From the NCBI GenBank assembly GCA_965204875.1, contig OZ242020.1:1798001-1862000 (forward strand): a stretch of DNA of 64,000 bases, in the 5' to 3' direction. The notes below the pieces were generated by a model. It saw only the letters and a list, made by a program, of their open reading frames with translations, had not been told where the DNA came from and did no database searches. Shown here one piece after another: positions 54,253 to 63,125 of this stretch (the stretch's first letter is position 1; each line of letters opens with the position of its first letter). The position numbers and the translations under genes are program-made. The stretch comes from Aldehydirespirator sp965204875. GTDB lineage: Bacteria; Actinomycetota; Acidimicrobiia; Acidimicrobiales; Aldehydirespiratoraceae.

Positions 54253-57174
54253 GTGGGTTCGTTCGACGTGTCGGGTCCGCTGCTGCTGCTGGGCTCGATC
54301 TTCGGCATCGGCTATGCGCTGCTGGGCATCGGCCTCGTGCTGGCCTATCGCACCAGCGGGTTCATCAACTTCGCCCACGGGTCGATCGGCCTGGTGGCGG
54401 CCTCGCTGATGTCCGTGGTCGTGAAGGACTACGGCGTGCCCTACTGGGTGGGCTTCGCCGGCGCCCTGGTCGTCGCCGCGCTGGTGGCCGCGGGCGTGGA
54501 GGCCTTCGTGGTCGCCAAGCTGGCCGCCGCCCCGAAGGTGCTGTCGATGGTGGCCGCTCTGGGCGCGGCCGAGGCTCTGCTGCTGCTGGCGCTGTCGTTC
54601 TCGAGGGGCGGTCTCGGCGGGGGGAACTTCCCCCAGCCGCCCTGGTTCCCGCGGTTCGACCTCACGGTGTACGTGTCGCCGTCGGCCACGGCGCTGCTGT
54701 GCCTGTCGCCGCTGGTCGTGGGCGGGCTCTACCTGTTCCTCCAGCGAAGCCGCTACGGGCTGGCCATCCGGGGGGCGGCGGCCAACCCCGACTCGGCCAC
54801 CCTGGCCGGCGTCGATCCCCGGAACATGGCGATGCTGTCGTGGGCGCTCGCCGGGGCCGTGGCCGCGTTCGCCGCCATGCTCATCATCGGCAACCAGCCG
54901 ACGGTCACCGCCGACGCGCTCGGCCCCGACTTCATCATCCGCGGCCTCGCCGTGGCCGCCCTGGCTCGCTTCGCCAGCCTGCCCGCGGCCTTCGCAGCCG
55001 GTCTGGGACTGGGGGTGCTGGAGCAGATCCTGGCCACCAACCCCGAGGCCACCGGCTGGTTCGAGGTGGCGCTGTTCATCCTGGTGCTGGTGGGCGTGGC
55101 CCTGCAGGTGCGCTCGGGGCGGGAGCAACCGGAGCGCTGGAGCAGCCTGGAGCTGAGCCTGCGGCTGCCCGACGAGTACCGCGAGGTGTGGCTGATCCGC
55201 AACCTGGGGTGGGTGGTCGGCGGCATCGGCGCGGCAGCTGCCGCCCTCATTCCCCTGTGGATGAGCAACAGGTCGGCCTTCGTGCTGACCACGGTCGTCG
55301 CCTTCGCCACCATCGGCATCTCGGTCAGCTTCCTCACCGGCCTGGCCGGGCAGCTCTCCCTGGGCCAGGTCGCCTTCGCCGCCCTCGGCGCGGTGGTCGG
55401 CGTGCGGGTCGCCACCGGCACCGGCAGCCTCGTGCTGGGACTGCTCTGCGGCGGCGCGACCGGCGCGCTGGTGTCCGCCGCGGTCGGGTTGCCCGCGCTG
55501 CGGGCGCGTGGCCTGCAGCTGGCGGTGGCGACGCTCGCCTTCGCGCTGGCCACCTTCAGCTGGCTGCTCCGCCAGGACTGGGCCTTCGGCACCGGCCTGC
55601 CGTCCCGCCCGCTCAGCGTGGCCGGCGCAGACCTGACCACGTCGCGGCAGTTCTACTTTGTGGCGCTGGTGACGTTCCTGTCAGTGCTCGCCGCCGCCAG
55701 CGTGCTGCGCCGCTCGTCGTTCGGACGCTCGCTGGTGGCCATCCGTGACAACGAGGCGGCCGCACGGGTGCTGCAGATCGCGCCGCGGCGCCTGCTGCTG
55801 GGCGCCTACGCCTTCGCCGGGCTGGTCGCCGGCGTCGGTGGGGTGATCCTGGCCACCAGCAACACCTTCGTCAGCCGCAGCATCTTCACGCCCAGCGACA
55901 GCATCAACGTGGTCTCGGTTGCGGTCATCGGCGGGCTCTCGGAGCTGACCGGGCCGCTGCTGGGCGCGGCCTACCTCATCGGCATCCGCGAGTACTTCGA
56001 CCTCGAGCTGTCGGCTCTGGCCGGGCTGAACGCGGCCTGGCTGATCCTGATCCTCGAACAGCCCCGGGGCATCCACGGCCTGCTGGCCACCACCCGCCGC
56101 AACCTGATCGACCAGATCGCCCGCCTGCACGGCATCCGCATCCGCCCGCCGGCAACCCAGGCCGCCCAGCCTGGTGCAGCCGATGTTTTCGATGCGAGTG
56201 GCGTAGCGGGCGCATCTGGTACAGCGGCCCGGACCGCCACCCCTGATAGGGCTGATGTGTCTGGTTTGAGCGGAGGGGCCGCCGCCCCTGGTACGGCGCC
56301 CCGGACTGCCACCCCTGATAGGGCTGATGTGTCTGGTTTGAGCGGAGGGGCGGGCGCATCTGGTGTTGGCGGTGGCGGCGGGTCGGCGCTGGAGGTGCGG
56401 GGCCTCACCAAGCGGTTCGGTGATCTGGTGGCGGTGGGGGATGTGTCGTTGCGCGTGAACCCCGGCGAGACGCTGGGGTTGATCGGTCCCAACGGTGCGG
56501 GCAAGACGACGGTGTTCGAGATGATCAGCGGCTACCTGCGCCCCGACGCGGGCACCGTCGTCCTCGACGGCGCCGACATCACCGGCTCGACGCCGGAGGC
56601 TCGCAGCGGGCGCGGCTTGGTGCGATCCTTCCAGAACGCCCCGCTGTTCCCCACGATGACCTCGCGCGAGATTGTCTTCGTGGCCTGCCAGCGGGCGGGC
56701 GGTCACCGCTTCGTGGTCGGCGGCTCGCGCCTTGAGCGCCGGATCGAGGACGAGGCTTCGGCGACGCTGCGCATGTTCGGCCTCCAGCCGCTGGCCGACC
56801 GGCCCGTGAGCCTGCTGTCCACCGGCACTCGCCGCCTGGTCGAGTTGGCGGCCAACGTGGCATTGCGGCCACGCCTGCTGCTGATGGACGAGCCCTCCGC
56901 GGGCATCGCCCAGGCCGAGACCGAGGCGCTCGGGGCGGTGATCAGCCGGATCCGTGACGCCCACGGCACGACGCTCGTGGTGATCGAGCACGACATGCCG
57001 CTGCTGACCTCGGTCTGTGACCGGCTGATCGCCATGGAGGTGGGGTCGGTGATCGCCGAGGGCACCCCTGCCGAGGTGCAGGCCGACCCTGCCGTGGTGC
57101 GCAGCTACCTCGGTGCCGATCCGGCCGCCATCGCCCGCAGCGGCACCGCCACCGGCGGCCCCGCCGGCTACTGA
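54253..57174 (+). CDS. LivH-LivM-LivG triple fusion: ABC permeases plus ATPase
   Basis: The 973-aa polypeptide contains a LivH-type permease (residues ~5-290: GIGYALLGIGLVLAYRTSGFINFAHGSIG; RYGLAIRGAAANPDSATLAGVD), a LivM-type permease (~330-620: LTGLAGQLSLGQVAFAALGA; SFGRSLVAIRDNEAAARVL), a repetitive linker (~650-705) and a LivG-type ATPase (Walker A LIGPNGAGKTTVFE, signature-equivalent LLSTGTRRLVELAANVA, Walker B LLLMDEPSAGIA, H-loop VVIEHDM). The signature is TGTRR rather than SGGQ/SYGEQR. The start is taken at GTG 54253; an in-frame GTG at 54190 is the alternative. With the preceding two genes it makes a complete importer in three polypeptides. Confidence 0.86.
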   Translation: MGSFDVSGPLLLLGSIFGIGYALLGIGLVLAYRTSGFINFAHGSIGLVAASLMSVVVKDYGVPYWVGFAGALVVAALVAAGVEAFVVAKLAAAPKVLSMVAALGAAEALLLLALSFSRGGLGGGNFPQPPWFPRFDLTVYVSPSATALLCLSPLVVGGLYLFLQRSRYGLAIRGAAANPDSATLAGVDPRNMAMLSWALAGAVAAFAAMLIIGNQPTVTADALGPDFIIRGLAVAALARFASLPAAFAAGLGLGVLEQILATNPEATGWFEVALFILVLVGVALQVRSGREQPERWSSLELSLRLPDEYREVWLIRNLGWVVGGIGAAAAALIPLWMSNRSAFVLTTVVAFATIGISVSFLTGLAGQLSLGQVAFAALGAVVGVRVATGTGSLVLGLLCGGATGALVSAAVGLPALRARGLQLAVATLAFALATFSWLLRQDWAFGTGLPSRPLSVAGADLTTSRQFYFVALVTFLSVLAAASVLRRSSFGRSLVAIRDNEAAARVLQIAPRRLLLGAYAFAGLVAGVGGVILATSNTFVSRSIFTPSDSINVVSVAVIGGLSELTGPLLGAAYLIGIREYFDLELSALAGLNAAWLILILEQPRGIHGLLATTRRNLIDQIARLHGIRIRPPATQAAQPGAADVFDASGVAGASGTAARTATPDRADVSGLSGGAAAPGTAPRTATPDRADVSGLSGGAGASGVGGGGGSALEVRGLTKRFGDLVAVGDVSLRVNPGETLGLIGPNGAGKTTVFEMISGYLRPDAGTVVLDGADITGSTPEARSGRGLVRSFQNAPLFPTMTSREIVFVACQRAGGHRFVVGGSRLERRIEDEASATLRMFGLQPLADRPVSLLSTGTRRLVELAANVALRPRLLLMDEPSAGIAQAETEALGAVISRIRDAHGTTLVVIEHDMPLLTSVCDRLIAMEVGSVIAEGTPAEVQADPAVVRSYLGADPAAIARSGTATGGPAGY
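56218..56361. repeat. 72-bp tandem repeat (two copies) in the LivM-LivG linker
   Basis: The unit GGTACRGCG...GATAGGGCTGATGTGTCTGG...GGAGGGGC occurs at 56218-56289 and 56290-56361, with a partial third. It encodes 24-aa repeats (RTATPDRADVSGLSGG). Confidence 0.88.
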
Positions 57175-57298
57175 GCCCCGCCGGTCCAAACGGCCCCCGC
57201 CTCAAGCTCCTGCGGCCGCCGGAATTCGTAGATGCGCCGGCGCTCCGGTCGGCCCGGTCTCTCATGCTCGGACCGTTGAGACCCAGCCGGCCCCCGCC

Positions 57299-58105
57299 TC
57301 AAGCTCCTGCGGTGTCGGCGAACAGGTCGCGCTTTCGGAACGGGGCCTTCAGGAAGCGGGCGAAGGCTCTGCGGCGGGTCAGCCACACCACCCGGGCGCC
57401 TGACTTGTCGGTGGCCAGTATGTGGTCGGCAAGCCAGGGCGTGACCGTGTGTACCTCGTCGGCGAGGATGTTGAAGATCTTCTTGGACTTCTCCCACTGC
57501 TCGGAGGCGAGGTCGTAGTCGCCCGTGAGCAGGTCGGTCACGACGATGCCCGGCGAGAGGGTGCACACCTGCACTCCGGTGTCGGCGGTGTCGGCGATCA
57601 GGGCCTTGCGCAGGTAGCGCACGGCGCGCTTGGTGGCGCCGTAGGCGGCCATGCCTGCCTGGGTGGCGCCGTCGGAGCCGAATCCCTCGGTGTTCCAGAC
57701 CTGGCCGTGTCCCTGGCCCGCCATGTTGGCGATGGCCGTCTTGGAGGCCAGCAGCACCCCGGTGAGGTTGGTCTCGACCAGCATGGCGAGGTCGTCGTCG
57801 CTCTGTTGCCACAGCGGCTGCCGCGCAATGCTGACTCCGGCGTTGTTGATCCACACATCCACCCCGCCGAACGCCGCAGCGGCATGGTCCCAGAGCCCTT
57901 GGAGCTGCCGGGGGTCGGTGACGTCGCAGGGCGCCCCGCACACCTTGGACGCTCCGTAGTACTGGGCCAGTTCGGCGACGGCAGTTTCGACGCTTCCGGC
58001 CGAGCGCCCGCTCACGGCCACCCGACATCGACGCTTCAGGAACTCGCGGGCCAACCCGTTGCCGATGCCCCTGGTGCTGCCTGTGATCACGATGCGTTTG
58101 GTCAT
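57299..58105 (-). CDS. Short-chain dehydrogenase/reductase
   Basis: The 268-aa SDR has cofactor motif ITGSTRGIGNGLA, GAPCDVTDP, INNAGV, ETNLTG and the catalytic AAYGATKRAVRYL (YxxxK). The usual catalytic Ser position falls in NTEGFGSDG, so the exact Ser is uncertain; this EGFGSDG segment recalls chlorophyll-b-reductase-like SDRs. NAD(P)-linked oxidoreduction of an alcohol/ketone is expected. A direct repeat CGCCTCAAGCTCCTGCGG lies at about 57190 and 57295, the second copy covering the gene's 3' end. It is convergent with the LivHMG gene. Confidence 0.87.
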   Translation of the reverse strand: MTKRIVITGSTRGIGNGLAREFLKRRCRVAVSGRSAGSVETAVAELAQYYGASKVCGAPCDVTDPRQLQGLWDHAAAAFGGVDVWINNAGVSIARQPLWQQSDDDLAMLVETNLTGVLLASKTAIANMAGQGHGQVWNTEGFGSDGATQAGMAAYGATKRAVRYLRKALIADTADTGVQVCTLSPGIVVTDLLTGDYDLASEQWEKSKKIFNILADEVHTVTPWLADHILATDKSGARVVWLTRRRAFARFLKAPFRKRDLFADTAGA

Positions 58106-58246
58106 CCGGCTCCCCCTTCTCTCAAGTGTGCCCGCTTGTAGCGGCGTGTTCGGCTGTCGTGGTTTCTCCGCTGGTGTGGCGGCCGACCGTGAGGCGCGTT
58201 GTCGCCGGCTTCCTTGGGGGCGTGCCGCGGCGGTCGCGCGGCCCGT

Positions 58247-59596
58247 TCAACGCCGATCCCAGTGGTTCACCGATGGATGCTGAGTGAGGCGCTCCAGGTC
58301 TGTGGCATCGCGCCGTCCCAGGGCCGTGGCGACGAATGCAGCGATGAGGTCGCCCAGCAGTTTGCGGACCGCAAGCGCGGTCCGACCGTCCCGCACACCA
58401 TCCTCGAAGGGCCTCGCAGCGTAGCCCCCCTCGCCGGCGGCCGGGTCGCCGTGCTCCAGGTAGGAGCGTCCGCTCGTGGTGTCCACCGGCCAGCAGATGG
58501 CGAAGTGGCCTGCGCCTGAGAGTTCCACCAGCCACGAGTCTCCGCGGCGGCGCCCGATCGCCTCCTCAAAGGTGCGGCGCACCGGATCGTGACCGAAGTC
58601 GGCACCGCTCTCGTCGGCGCCCCTGCCGCTTTGGTAGCGGTCGCGGCTCGCTGCGATCACCCCGTCGTTGGTGCCGGCCAGCAGCATCACTGGCACGCCG
58701 GCGGGCACAGGCAAGACCGTTCCCTCGCCGTGGCCGAGTCCGGAAGCCGTCATGGTGTGGGCGCCATATGTGAATACGGCCCGCAGGCTGGGCACCCATG
58801 CCGGGTCGCTGCTGTGCAGCGCCACCGTGCCGCCGGCCGAGTGGCCTCCCAGCACCACCCTGTCGAGGTCCACCAGTCCCGCCGCCGGCGTGCCCTCCAG
58901 AACCGACACGACCGTCCCGGCTTGAGAGGGTGCCGCCGCGCCGGAGACATTGAGGCGGCCCGCCGACCGCGGCCCCGGCTTCACCGTTCCGGCTTGCGAT
59001 AATGCCGCTGCCTGCGAGGTTGCTGTTGCTCCGATGGCTTGCCCGGTTGCCGGAGTGCGGTGCCGGGCTGAAGGCTCCGGCGTCTGTGAGGTTTCGGGCG
59101 GCTTGGCGGGCGCCACCGGTCTGGCCGCATCGGCAAGGCCTGAATCGTCGGCGGAGGGGTTGGCCGGGTCTGCGCCGGAAGCGGCCGGGCCTGCGTCGGC
59201 ATTGGCGGGGGCCGGTCCGCCGCGCAGGTGGGATAGCAGCGGCCCGAGCACCGTTGACGGCGGCCGAGTGCCGATGACTCCCGGGCTCAGGGCCGACAGG
59301 TCGATGCCGGGGGTGATGCCGCGGCCCGCCGGCCCCAGAGAGCCGATGGCCGCATAGGTCACCACGCACAACCCTTCCGCCACCAGGCGGCGCGCCAGCC
59401 AGCGGTACCCGTCGGCGGCCACGTTGATGCCCGGCATCATCACCACGACCGGCCACGGGGCGGCTGTCTCGAGTGCCGGAACCTGGCCGGTGAGGCGGGC
59501 CTCTCCGAGCCTGCGCTCGTCGCCGGGGTAGTACAGAGTGGCCAGCGCCGCGCCCTCGCCGGCGTCGAACGCGAAATGGCACCCTCGAACGATCAT
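58247..59596 (-). CDS. Alpha/beta hydrolase (dienelactone hydrolase/chlorophyllase-like) with ~120-aa insert
   Basis: The 449-aa protein has the hydrolase start PWPVVVMMPGINVAADGYRWLARRLVAEG (oxyanion region), the nucleophile elbow VVLGGHSAGGTVAL (Ser), VPVMLLAGTNDGVI (acid) and ELSGAGHFAICWP (His). Between the second and nucleophile strands, ~120 residues are Ala/Pro/Ser-rich low complexity containing SQAGTV repeats from a 72-bp DNA duplication (58911 and 58983). The substrate is unknown. The ATG is at 59596. Confidence 0.82.
   Translation of the reverse strand: MIVRGCHFAFDAGEGAALATLYYPGDERRLGEARLTGQVPALETAAPWPVVVMMPGINVAADGYRWLARRLVAEGLCVVTYAAIGSLGPAGRGITPGIDLSALSPGVIGTRPPSTVLGPLLSHLRGGPAPANADAGPAASGADPANPSADDSGLADAARPVAPAKPPETSQTPEPSARHRTPATGQAIGATATSQAAALSQAGTVKPGPRSAGRLNVSGAAAPSQAGTVVSVLEGTPAAGLVDLDRVVLGGHSAGGTVALHSSDPAWVPSLRAVFTYGAHTMTASGLGHGEGTVLPVPAGVPVMLLAGTNDGVIAASRDRYQSGRGADESGADFGHDPVRRTFEEAIGRRRGDSWLVELSGAGHFAICWPVDTTSGRSYLEHGDPAAGEGGYAARPFEDGVRDGRTALAVRKLLGDLIAAFVATALGRRDATDLERLTQHPSVNHWDRR
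58911..59010. repeat. 72-bp-spaced repeat inside the hydrolase insert
   Basis: ACCGTYCCGGCTTG begins at 58911 and 58983; the following ~25 bases are partly conserved. It encodes the two SQAGTV segments. Confidence 0.6.
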
Positions 59597-59860
59597 GCGG
59601 CGGCCTCAGCCGTCCCCCGTCGCTGGTTCCGCTCAGAGGAACGTGGTTTCGTTCAGCGGTACACTATACGATTGCTCCGGTGAAGCGACATCAGCGATAC
59701 GGCACGGCGGCACTCCGCACATGAGCGGATCGCAGTTGCTCGTCCTCGCTGCCTGCGTCGTCCCGAGCGTCCGGTGGGGGCCCGGCTCAACGGGGCGGCG
59801 ACCTGCGCCGTCTGCTGCGTCTCATCTGCGTCGTCCCGAGCGTCCGGTGGTGAGCGGTAG

Positions 59861-60316
59861 ATGAGCGACACCAGGAACTACGGCCCGGCCTCGCCCCGGC
59901 CCTACCAGTGCTTCATGGGACGGTGGGAGGGCCTCTGCAAGAGCTTCAGCCCCGCGGGCGAGTACCTTGAGGCCAGCGCGGTGCACATGGACGTGTACTG
60001 GCTCGACGACCATACCTGGCACCTGCACGAGCACTTCGAGAACCTCTACGGCGTGGGCGAGACGGTCTATCACACGCCGATCCGGGTCGAGGGCAAGCGG
60101 TGCTTCGCCCACAGCGAGCAGATCAGCCTCGACGGCACCGAGCTGACGCCTTACAACTACGTGTTCACCATCGACAGCCGCGTCAGCAACAGCATCGTCT
60201 ACAACAACCACTACTTCCTCGACCCCGACACTCGCCGCATCATCACCCACAAGGTGCGCGACTCCCAGACCATCCTGTTCCAGATACAGGACTTCGCCAG
60301 GGTGCTGAGACCGTGA
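59861..60316 (+). CDS. Calycin-like (DUF3598-like) small protein
   Basis: The 151-aa soluble protein opens YQCFMGRWEGLCKSFSPAGEYLEASAVHMDVYWLDDHTWHLHE and continues with alternating beta-strands (VYNNHYFLDPDTRRIITHKVRDSQTILFQI), consistent with a lipocalin/FABP-type barrel. The GRWEG start resembles the G-x-W motif of lipocalins. It may bind a small hydrophobic ligand; this is inference. It is the first gene of a four-gene plus-strand cluster. Confidence 0.65.
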   Translation: MSDTRNYGPASPRPYQCFMGRWEGLCKSFSPAGEYLEASAVHMDVYWLDDHTWHLHEHFENLYGVGETVYHTPIRVEGKRCFAHSEQISLDGTELTPYNYVFTIDSRVSNSIVYNNHYFLDPDTRRIITHKVRDSQTILFQIQDFARVLRP

Positions 60317-60460
60317 CGCTTCCTGTCCCGTATCCCGAGGTTTCCTGAGGTGCTGAAGCCGTGACGTGTCTTGTCCCGTGTCCCAAGACCTCGAAGGTGC
60401 CGCGGCCGTGACGCTTCTTGTCCCGCATCACCGGGTTTTCTGAGGTGCCGCGGCCGTGAT
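60301..60460. repeat. 48-bp tandem repeat, about 3.3 copies, spanning a gene border
   Basis: The unit GGTGCYGMRRCCGTGACGC...TGTCCCG occurs at 60301, 60349, 60396 and partly at 60444. The first copy contains the stop of the calycin-like gene and the last holds the GTG start of the DUF3891 gene. Confidence 0.8.
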
Positions 60461-61274
60461 CGTCCAGGGTGCCGCGGGCGGGGTCGCCGGTGCGCCGCGA
60501 TTCGTGATCGCGATGCACCAGCACACCGCATTCGCCGGGTCGCTCGCCGCGAACTTCGGCAACGACGATTTCGCCGGGCTCGAGCCTGCCGAGCCCATGC
60601 AGTTCGTCGTGGACCACCACGACGCGGGCTGGGCCGACCTCGACGCCGCCGCGCCCCAGGATCCGGACACCGGACTGCCCTACAACCTCACTGCCACGCC
60701 GTTGCCGCAGATCGTGTCCACCTCCGCGGCCTCGCCGGCGTTCAACGAGTCACATCACCCCTTCAGCGGCGTGATCTCGTCGATGCACACCTACGGCCTG
60801 TACCGGGGGCGTTACGGGCTGAGCGACAAGATGTTCGTCGACCTGATCCCTGACGACCTGCGTCCCGAGGTGGACGCCATGCTGTCGGCCGAGGAGCATC
60901 GCCAGGCCCGTCTCCGCGAGCAGCTGGCGGCGAGCGATCCCGCCCACGCCACCGAGGAGCACCTGTTCCATGCTTACAAGCAGCTTCAGTTCTTCGATAC
61001 TCTCTCGTTGTATTTCCACCTGTCGCCCGAGGGTGAGCGGGGCGCCTCGGAGTTTCACAACGTGCCCCGAGCGGTGGGCGACGACGTGACCGTCACGGTG
61101 GTCGAGCATCCCGACGGCGTGTACGCGCTGGATCCGTACCCGTTCTCGTGCGACGGGCTGGAGCTGGCCACCGAGGGTCGCTACCTGGCACCCCAGCCGG
61201 CAGGCGCCGACCTCGCTGAAGTGCTCCGCGGCACGCCGGTGCGGTCACAGGCGGTGCGCCTGATCAAGGCGTGA
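60456..61274 (+). CDS. DUF3891-family protein
   Basis: The 272-aa protein begins with a DUF3891-like pattern: IVQG, FVIAMHQHTAFAGSLAANFG, then FVVDHHDAGWADLDAAAPQDPDTGLPYNL, with HHD and several acidic residues that suggest a metal site. Helical segments follow (EEHRQARLREQLAASDPAHATEEHLFHAYKQLQFFDTLSLYF). Biochemical function is unknown. Start GTG 60456. Confidence 0.8.
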   Translation: MIVQGAAGGVAGAPRFVIAMHQHTAFAGSLAANFGNDDFAGLEPAEPMQFVVDHHDAGWADLDAAAPQDPDTGLPYNLTATPLPQIVSTSAASPAFNESHHPFSGVISSMHTYGLYRGRYGLSDKMFVDLIPDDLRPEVDAMLSAEEHRQARLREQLAASDPAHATEEHLFHAYKQLQFFDTLSLYFHLSPEGERGASEFHNVPRAVGDDVTVTVVEHPDGVYALDPYPFSCDGLELATEGRYLAPQPAGADLAEVLRGTPVRSQAVRLIKA

Positions 61275-61381
61275 GCGGGAGGACCTTCTCGCAGGGGGTC
61301 GGCGAGTAGTGGATGCCAATTGAGCCGGGCCTCGGTCACAGAGGCGTGAGCGGGAGGACCTTCTCGCAGGGGGTCGGCGAG
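61272..61381 (+). repeat. 36-bp duplication of a gene start
   Basis: GTGAGCGGGAGGACCTTCTC plus GCAGGGGGTCGGCGAG occurs at 61272 and 61346. The first copy reads twelve codons from GTG and then TAG; the second is the start of the following gene. Confidence 0.85.
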
Positions 61382-62335
61382 TGGATCGGCGCTGCCGAGG
61401 TATATGACGCCGCCGGGCGTTACGCGGGGAAGGGACGCGACACCCGCTCGGTCCGGGCCGACGACCGCGCCGGCCGGGTGACCGTGGATGTGACCTTCGA
61501 CGGGCCGTTCTCGCTGTCGGGCACCTACACCATCGTTGATCAAGGCTCGCACCGGACATACGAGGGTCCGCTCAACGTCGGTCTTGCCGAGGCGCTGGGC
61601 GACGGCCTCGTGGCGGCACACAACTACTGGCCCGACCTGGGCCTGTCACAGCGGTTCTTCCTGATGGTGCTGCCCGGCGGCACTCGGCAGCTGTCCCTGG
61701 CGCTGCTCAGCCGGGGGGAACGGCTCCGCTGGACGGTCGTGGGCGAGTACCAGCGCCAACCCACTCCGCCGTCCGCTCCTCCCCCAGGTTCACCTCCGGC
61801 TTCCACCACCGCGCGGGATCCGGCGGTTTTGCGCTACGATTCTGCGGCGGGCCGCAACGAGATCCTGCTGTTGCGCGCCGGCCGCTGGTCGGGCCCGCTG
61901 CACTGTCTCGATGCCGATCTCGAGCCGTGCGGCACGGTCGATTGCACAGAGGTGATCACCTCCCGCGACGGCCGCGTCGATGCAGGGCTCCAAGGGCACG
62001 GTCTCGCCGAGCCGAGTGACCATGCGGCCGGCATGGCAACCCGCTGCTTCGACGTGGAGTTGCAGGGGCTCGGGTTCGCCGCCGATGTGGCCTTCGCCCT
62101 GATGTCGGACGGTTGGGGGGTGTGGACCCCGGTGGGAGATTTGGCAGGCAGCGCGACCCTCAGCGGGGGTCGCGCCATGAGCGGGCAGTTCCATCATCGC
62201 GCCGGCGGGCTGCGGGTGTGGCGCCGCGAGGTGGCGTCGCTCGACGGCACCATGAAGGCGGTGCTGAATACCTGGCACCGCGGCGAGCAGCGCCTGGGAG
62301 CGGCCTACGGAACCCTCGCCTTCCACCCGGCATGA
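61346..62335 (+). CDS. Unknown beta-rich (calycin-like) protein, possibly two-barrel
   Basis: The 329-aa protein is not recognised. It has two halves joined by a Pro-rich linker (PTPPSAPPPGSPP, about residues 138-150). The first half (IGAAEVYDAAGRYAGKGRDTRSV, FFLMVLPGGTRQLSL) and second half (CFDVELQGLGFAADVAFALMSDGWGVWTP) look like successive lipid-binding beta-barrels. The GTG at 61346 is preceded by a duplicated copy of itself. Its stop overlaps the next gene (ATGA). Confidence 0.6.
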   Translation: MSGRTFSQGVGEWIGAAEVYDAAGRYAGKGRDTRSVRADDRAGRVTVDVTFDGPFSLSGTYTIVDQGSHRTYEGPLNVGLAEALGDGLVAAHNYWPDLGLSQRFFLMVLPGGTRQLSLALLSRGERLRWTVVGEYQRQPTPPSAPPPGSPPASTTARDPAVLRYDSAAGRNEILLLRAGRWSGPLHCLDADLEPCGTVDCTEVITSRDGRVDAGLQGHGLAEPSDHAAGMATRCFDVELQGLGFAADVAFALMSDGWGVWTPVGDLAGSATLSGGRAMSGQFHHRAGGLRVWRREVASLDGTMKAVLNTWHRGEQRLGAAYGTLAFHPA

Positions 62336-62991
62336 GCGGTGGGGACAGCTTTGCTGGGGCCTGGCTTGTGAGCGAGCACGTGTATGACCCCGACGGCGCC
62401 TACCGGGGAGCCATTGACCAGCATCGCGATGTTGAATGGGTGGCGGAGGATCGCTTGCGGGTGACGCAGCGTTGCTACCCGTCGCCCGCGCTCGCGGGCC
62501 ATCCGATGGCTTACTTCGCCGGTGAGTGGGTGTTCCATCTTGAGCTTGCCGGCACCCAGCGCCGCTATCTCGGCCCCGACGTGGTGGGGGCCGGCACCGA
62601 ATGGCAGCCGGGCGTCATGACCGGGCAGGGCATCTGGCCGCGGTTCGGCTACGAGTTCGAGTCCTACGGCGTGCTGGTAGCCCCAGACCGCCAACTCACC
62701 GGCGGATCCTTCTCGCTGGCGGGCCGCTCGGTGGCCGACATCGTCGGAGTGGCCGTGCCGGAACGTTGCAACATCAAGCCCAGGCTGGATCTGTCGGCCA
62801 CCCCGCCCGGCGTCGGCCATGATGCGATGCTGCACCGCGTTGTCGGCCCGATGCAGGTGACGGTCGCTTGGCGCTCCCCGTCGCAGCGTCTCCGAGTGTG
62901 GGCCATGCGCGATCCCCACGGCGCCTCAGGCTTCACCCTCACCGAGACCGTCAACGACGGCCAGCGCAGCGTTTCAGCGACCGTCGGCTGA
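62332..62991 (+). CDS. Unknown calycin-like protein
   Basis: The 219-aa protein starts at ATG 62332 within an ATGA overlap. It resembles the first half of the preceding gene product in layout: FAGAWLVSEHVYDPDGAYRG, QHRDVEWVAEDRLRVTQRCYP, FHLELAGTQRRYLGPDVVG, FGYEFESYGVLVAPDRQLTGG. No catalytic motif is evident. With 59861, 60456 and 61346 it forms a probable operon of unknown purpose. Confidence 0.6.
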   Translation: MSGGDSFAGAWLVSEHVYDPDGAYRGAIDQHRDVEWVAEDRLRVTQRCYPSPALAGHPMAYFAGEWVFHLELAGTQRRYLGPDVVGAGTEWQPGVMTGQGIWPRFGYEFESYGVLVAPDRQLTGGSFSLAGRSVADIVGVAVPERCNIKPRLDLSATPPGVGHDAMLHRVVGPMQVTVAWRSPSQRLRVWAMRDPHGASGFTLTETVNDGQRSVSATVG

Positions 62992-63004
62992 GGAGCCGCC
63001 CGTC

Positions 63005-63116
63005 ATAGGTGGCCGTTTCGTCAATAGGGCGGCCACTTTGCGCGATAAGTGGCCGTTTCGTCAATAGGGCGGCCACTTCGCGTCATAAGTGGCCGCATCG
63101 TCAATACGTGTAGCCT
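63005..63116 (+). promoter_or_regulatory. Three 40-bp tandem repeats with inverted GTGGCC/GGCCAC, and -10 TAGCCT
   Basis: GTGGCCGTTTCGTCAATA recurs at 63009, 63049 and (changed) 63089. The first two are followed by GGGCGGCCAC, making a GTGGCC...GGCCAC inverted repeat in each unit. TAGCCT at 63111-63116 lies 9 bp before the GTG of the Fic gene, fitting a leaderless transcript. The repeats are candidates for operator sites. Confidence 0.55.
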
Positions 63117-63125
63117 GTCCCACCA

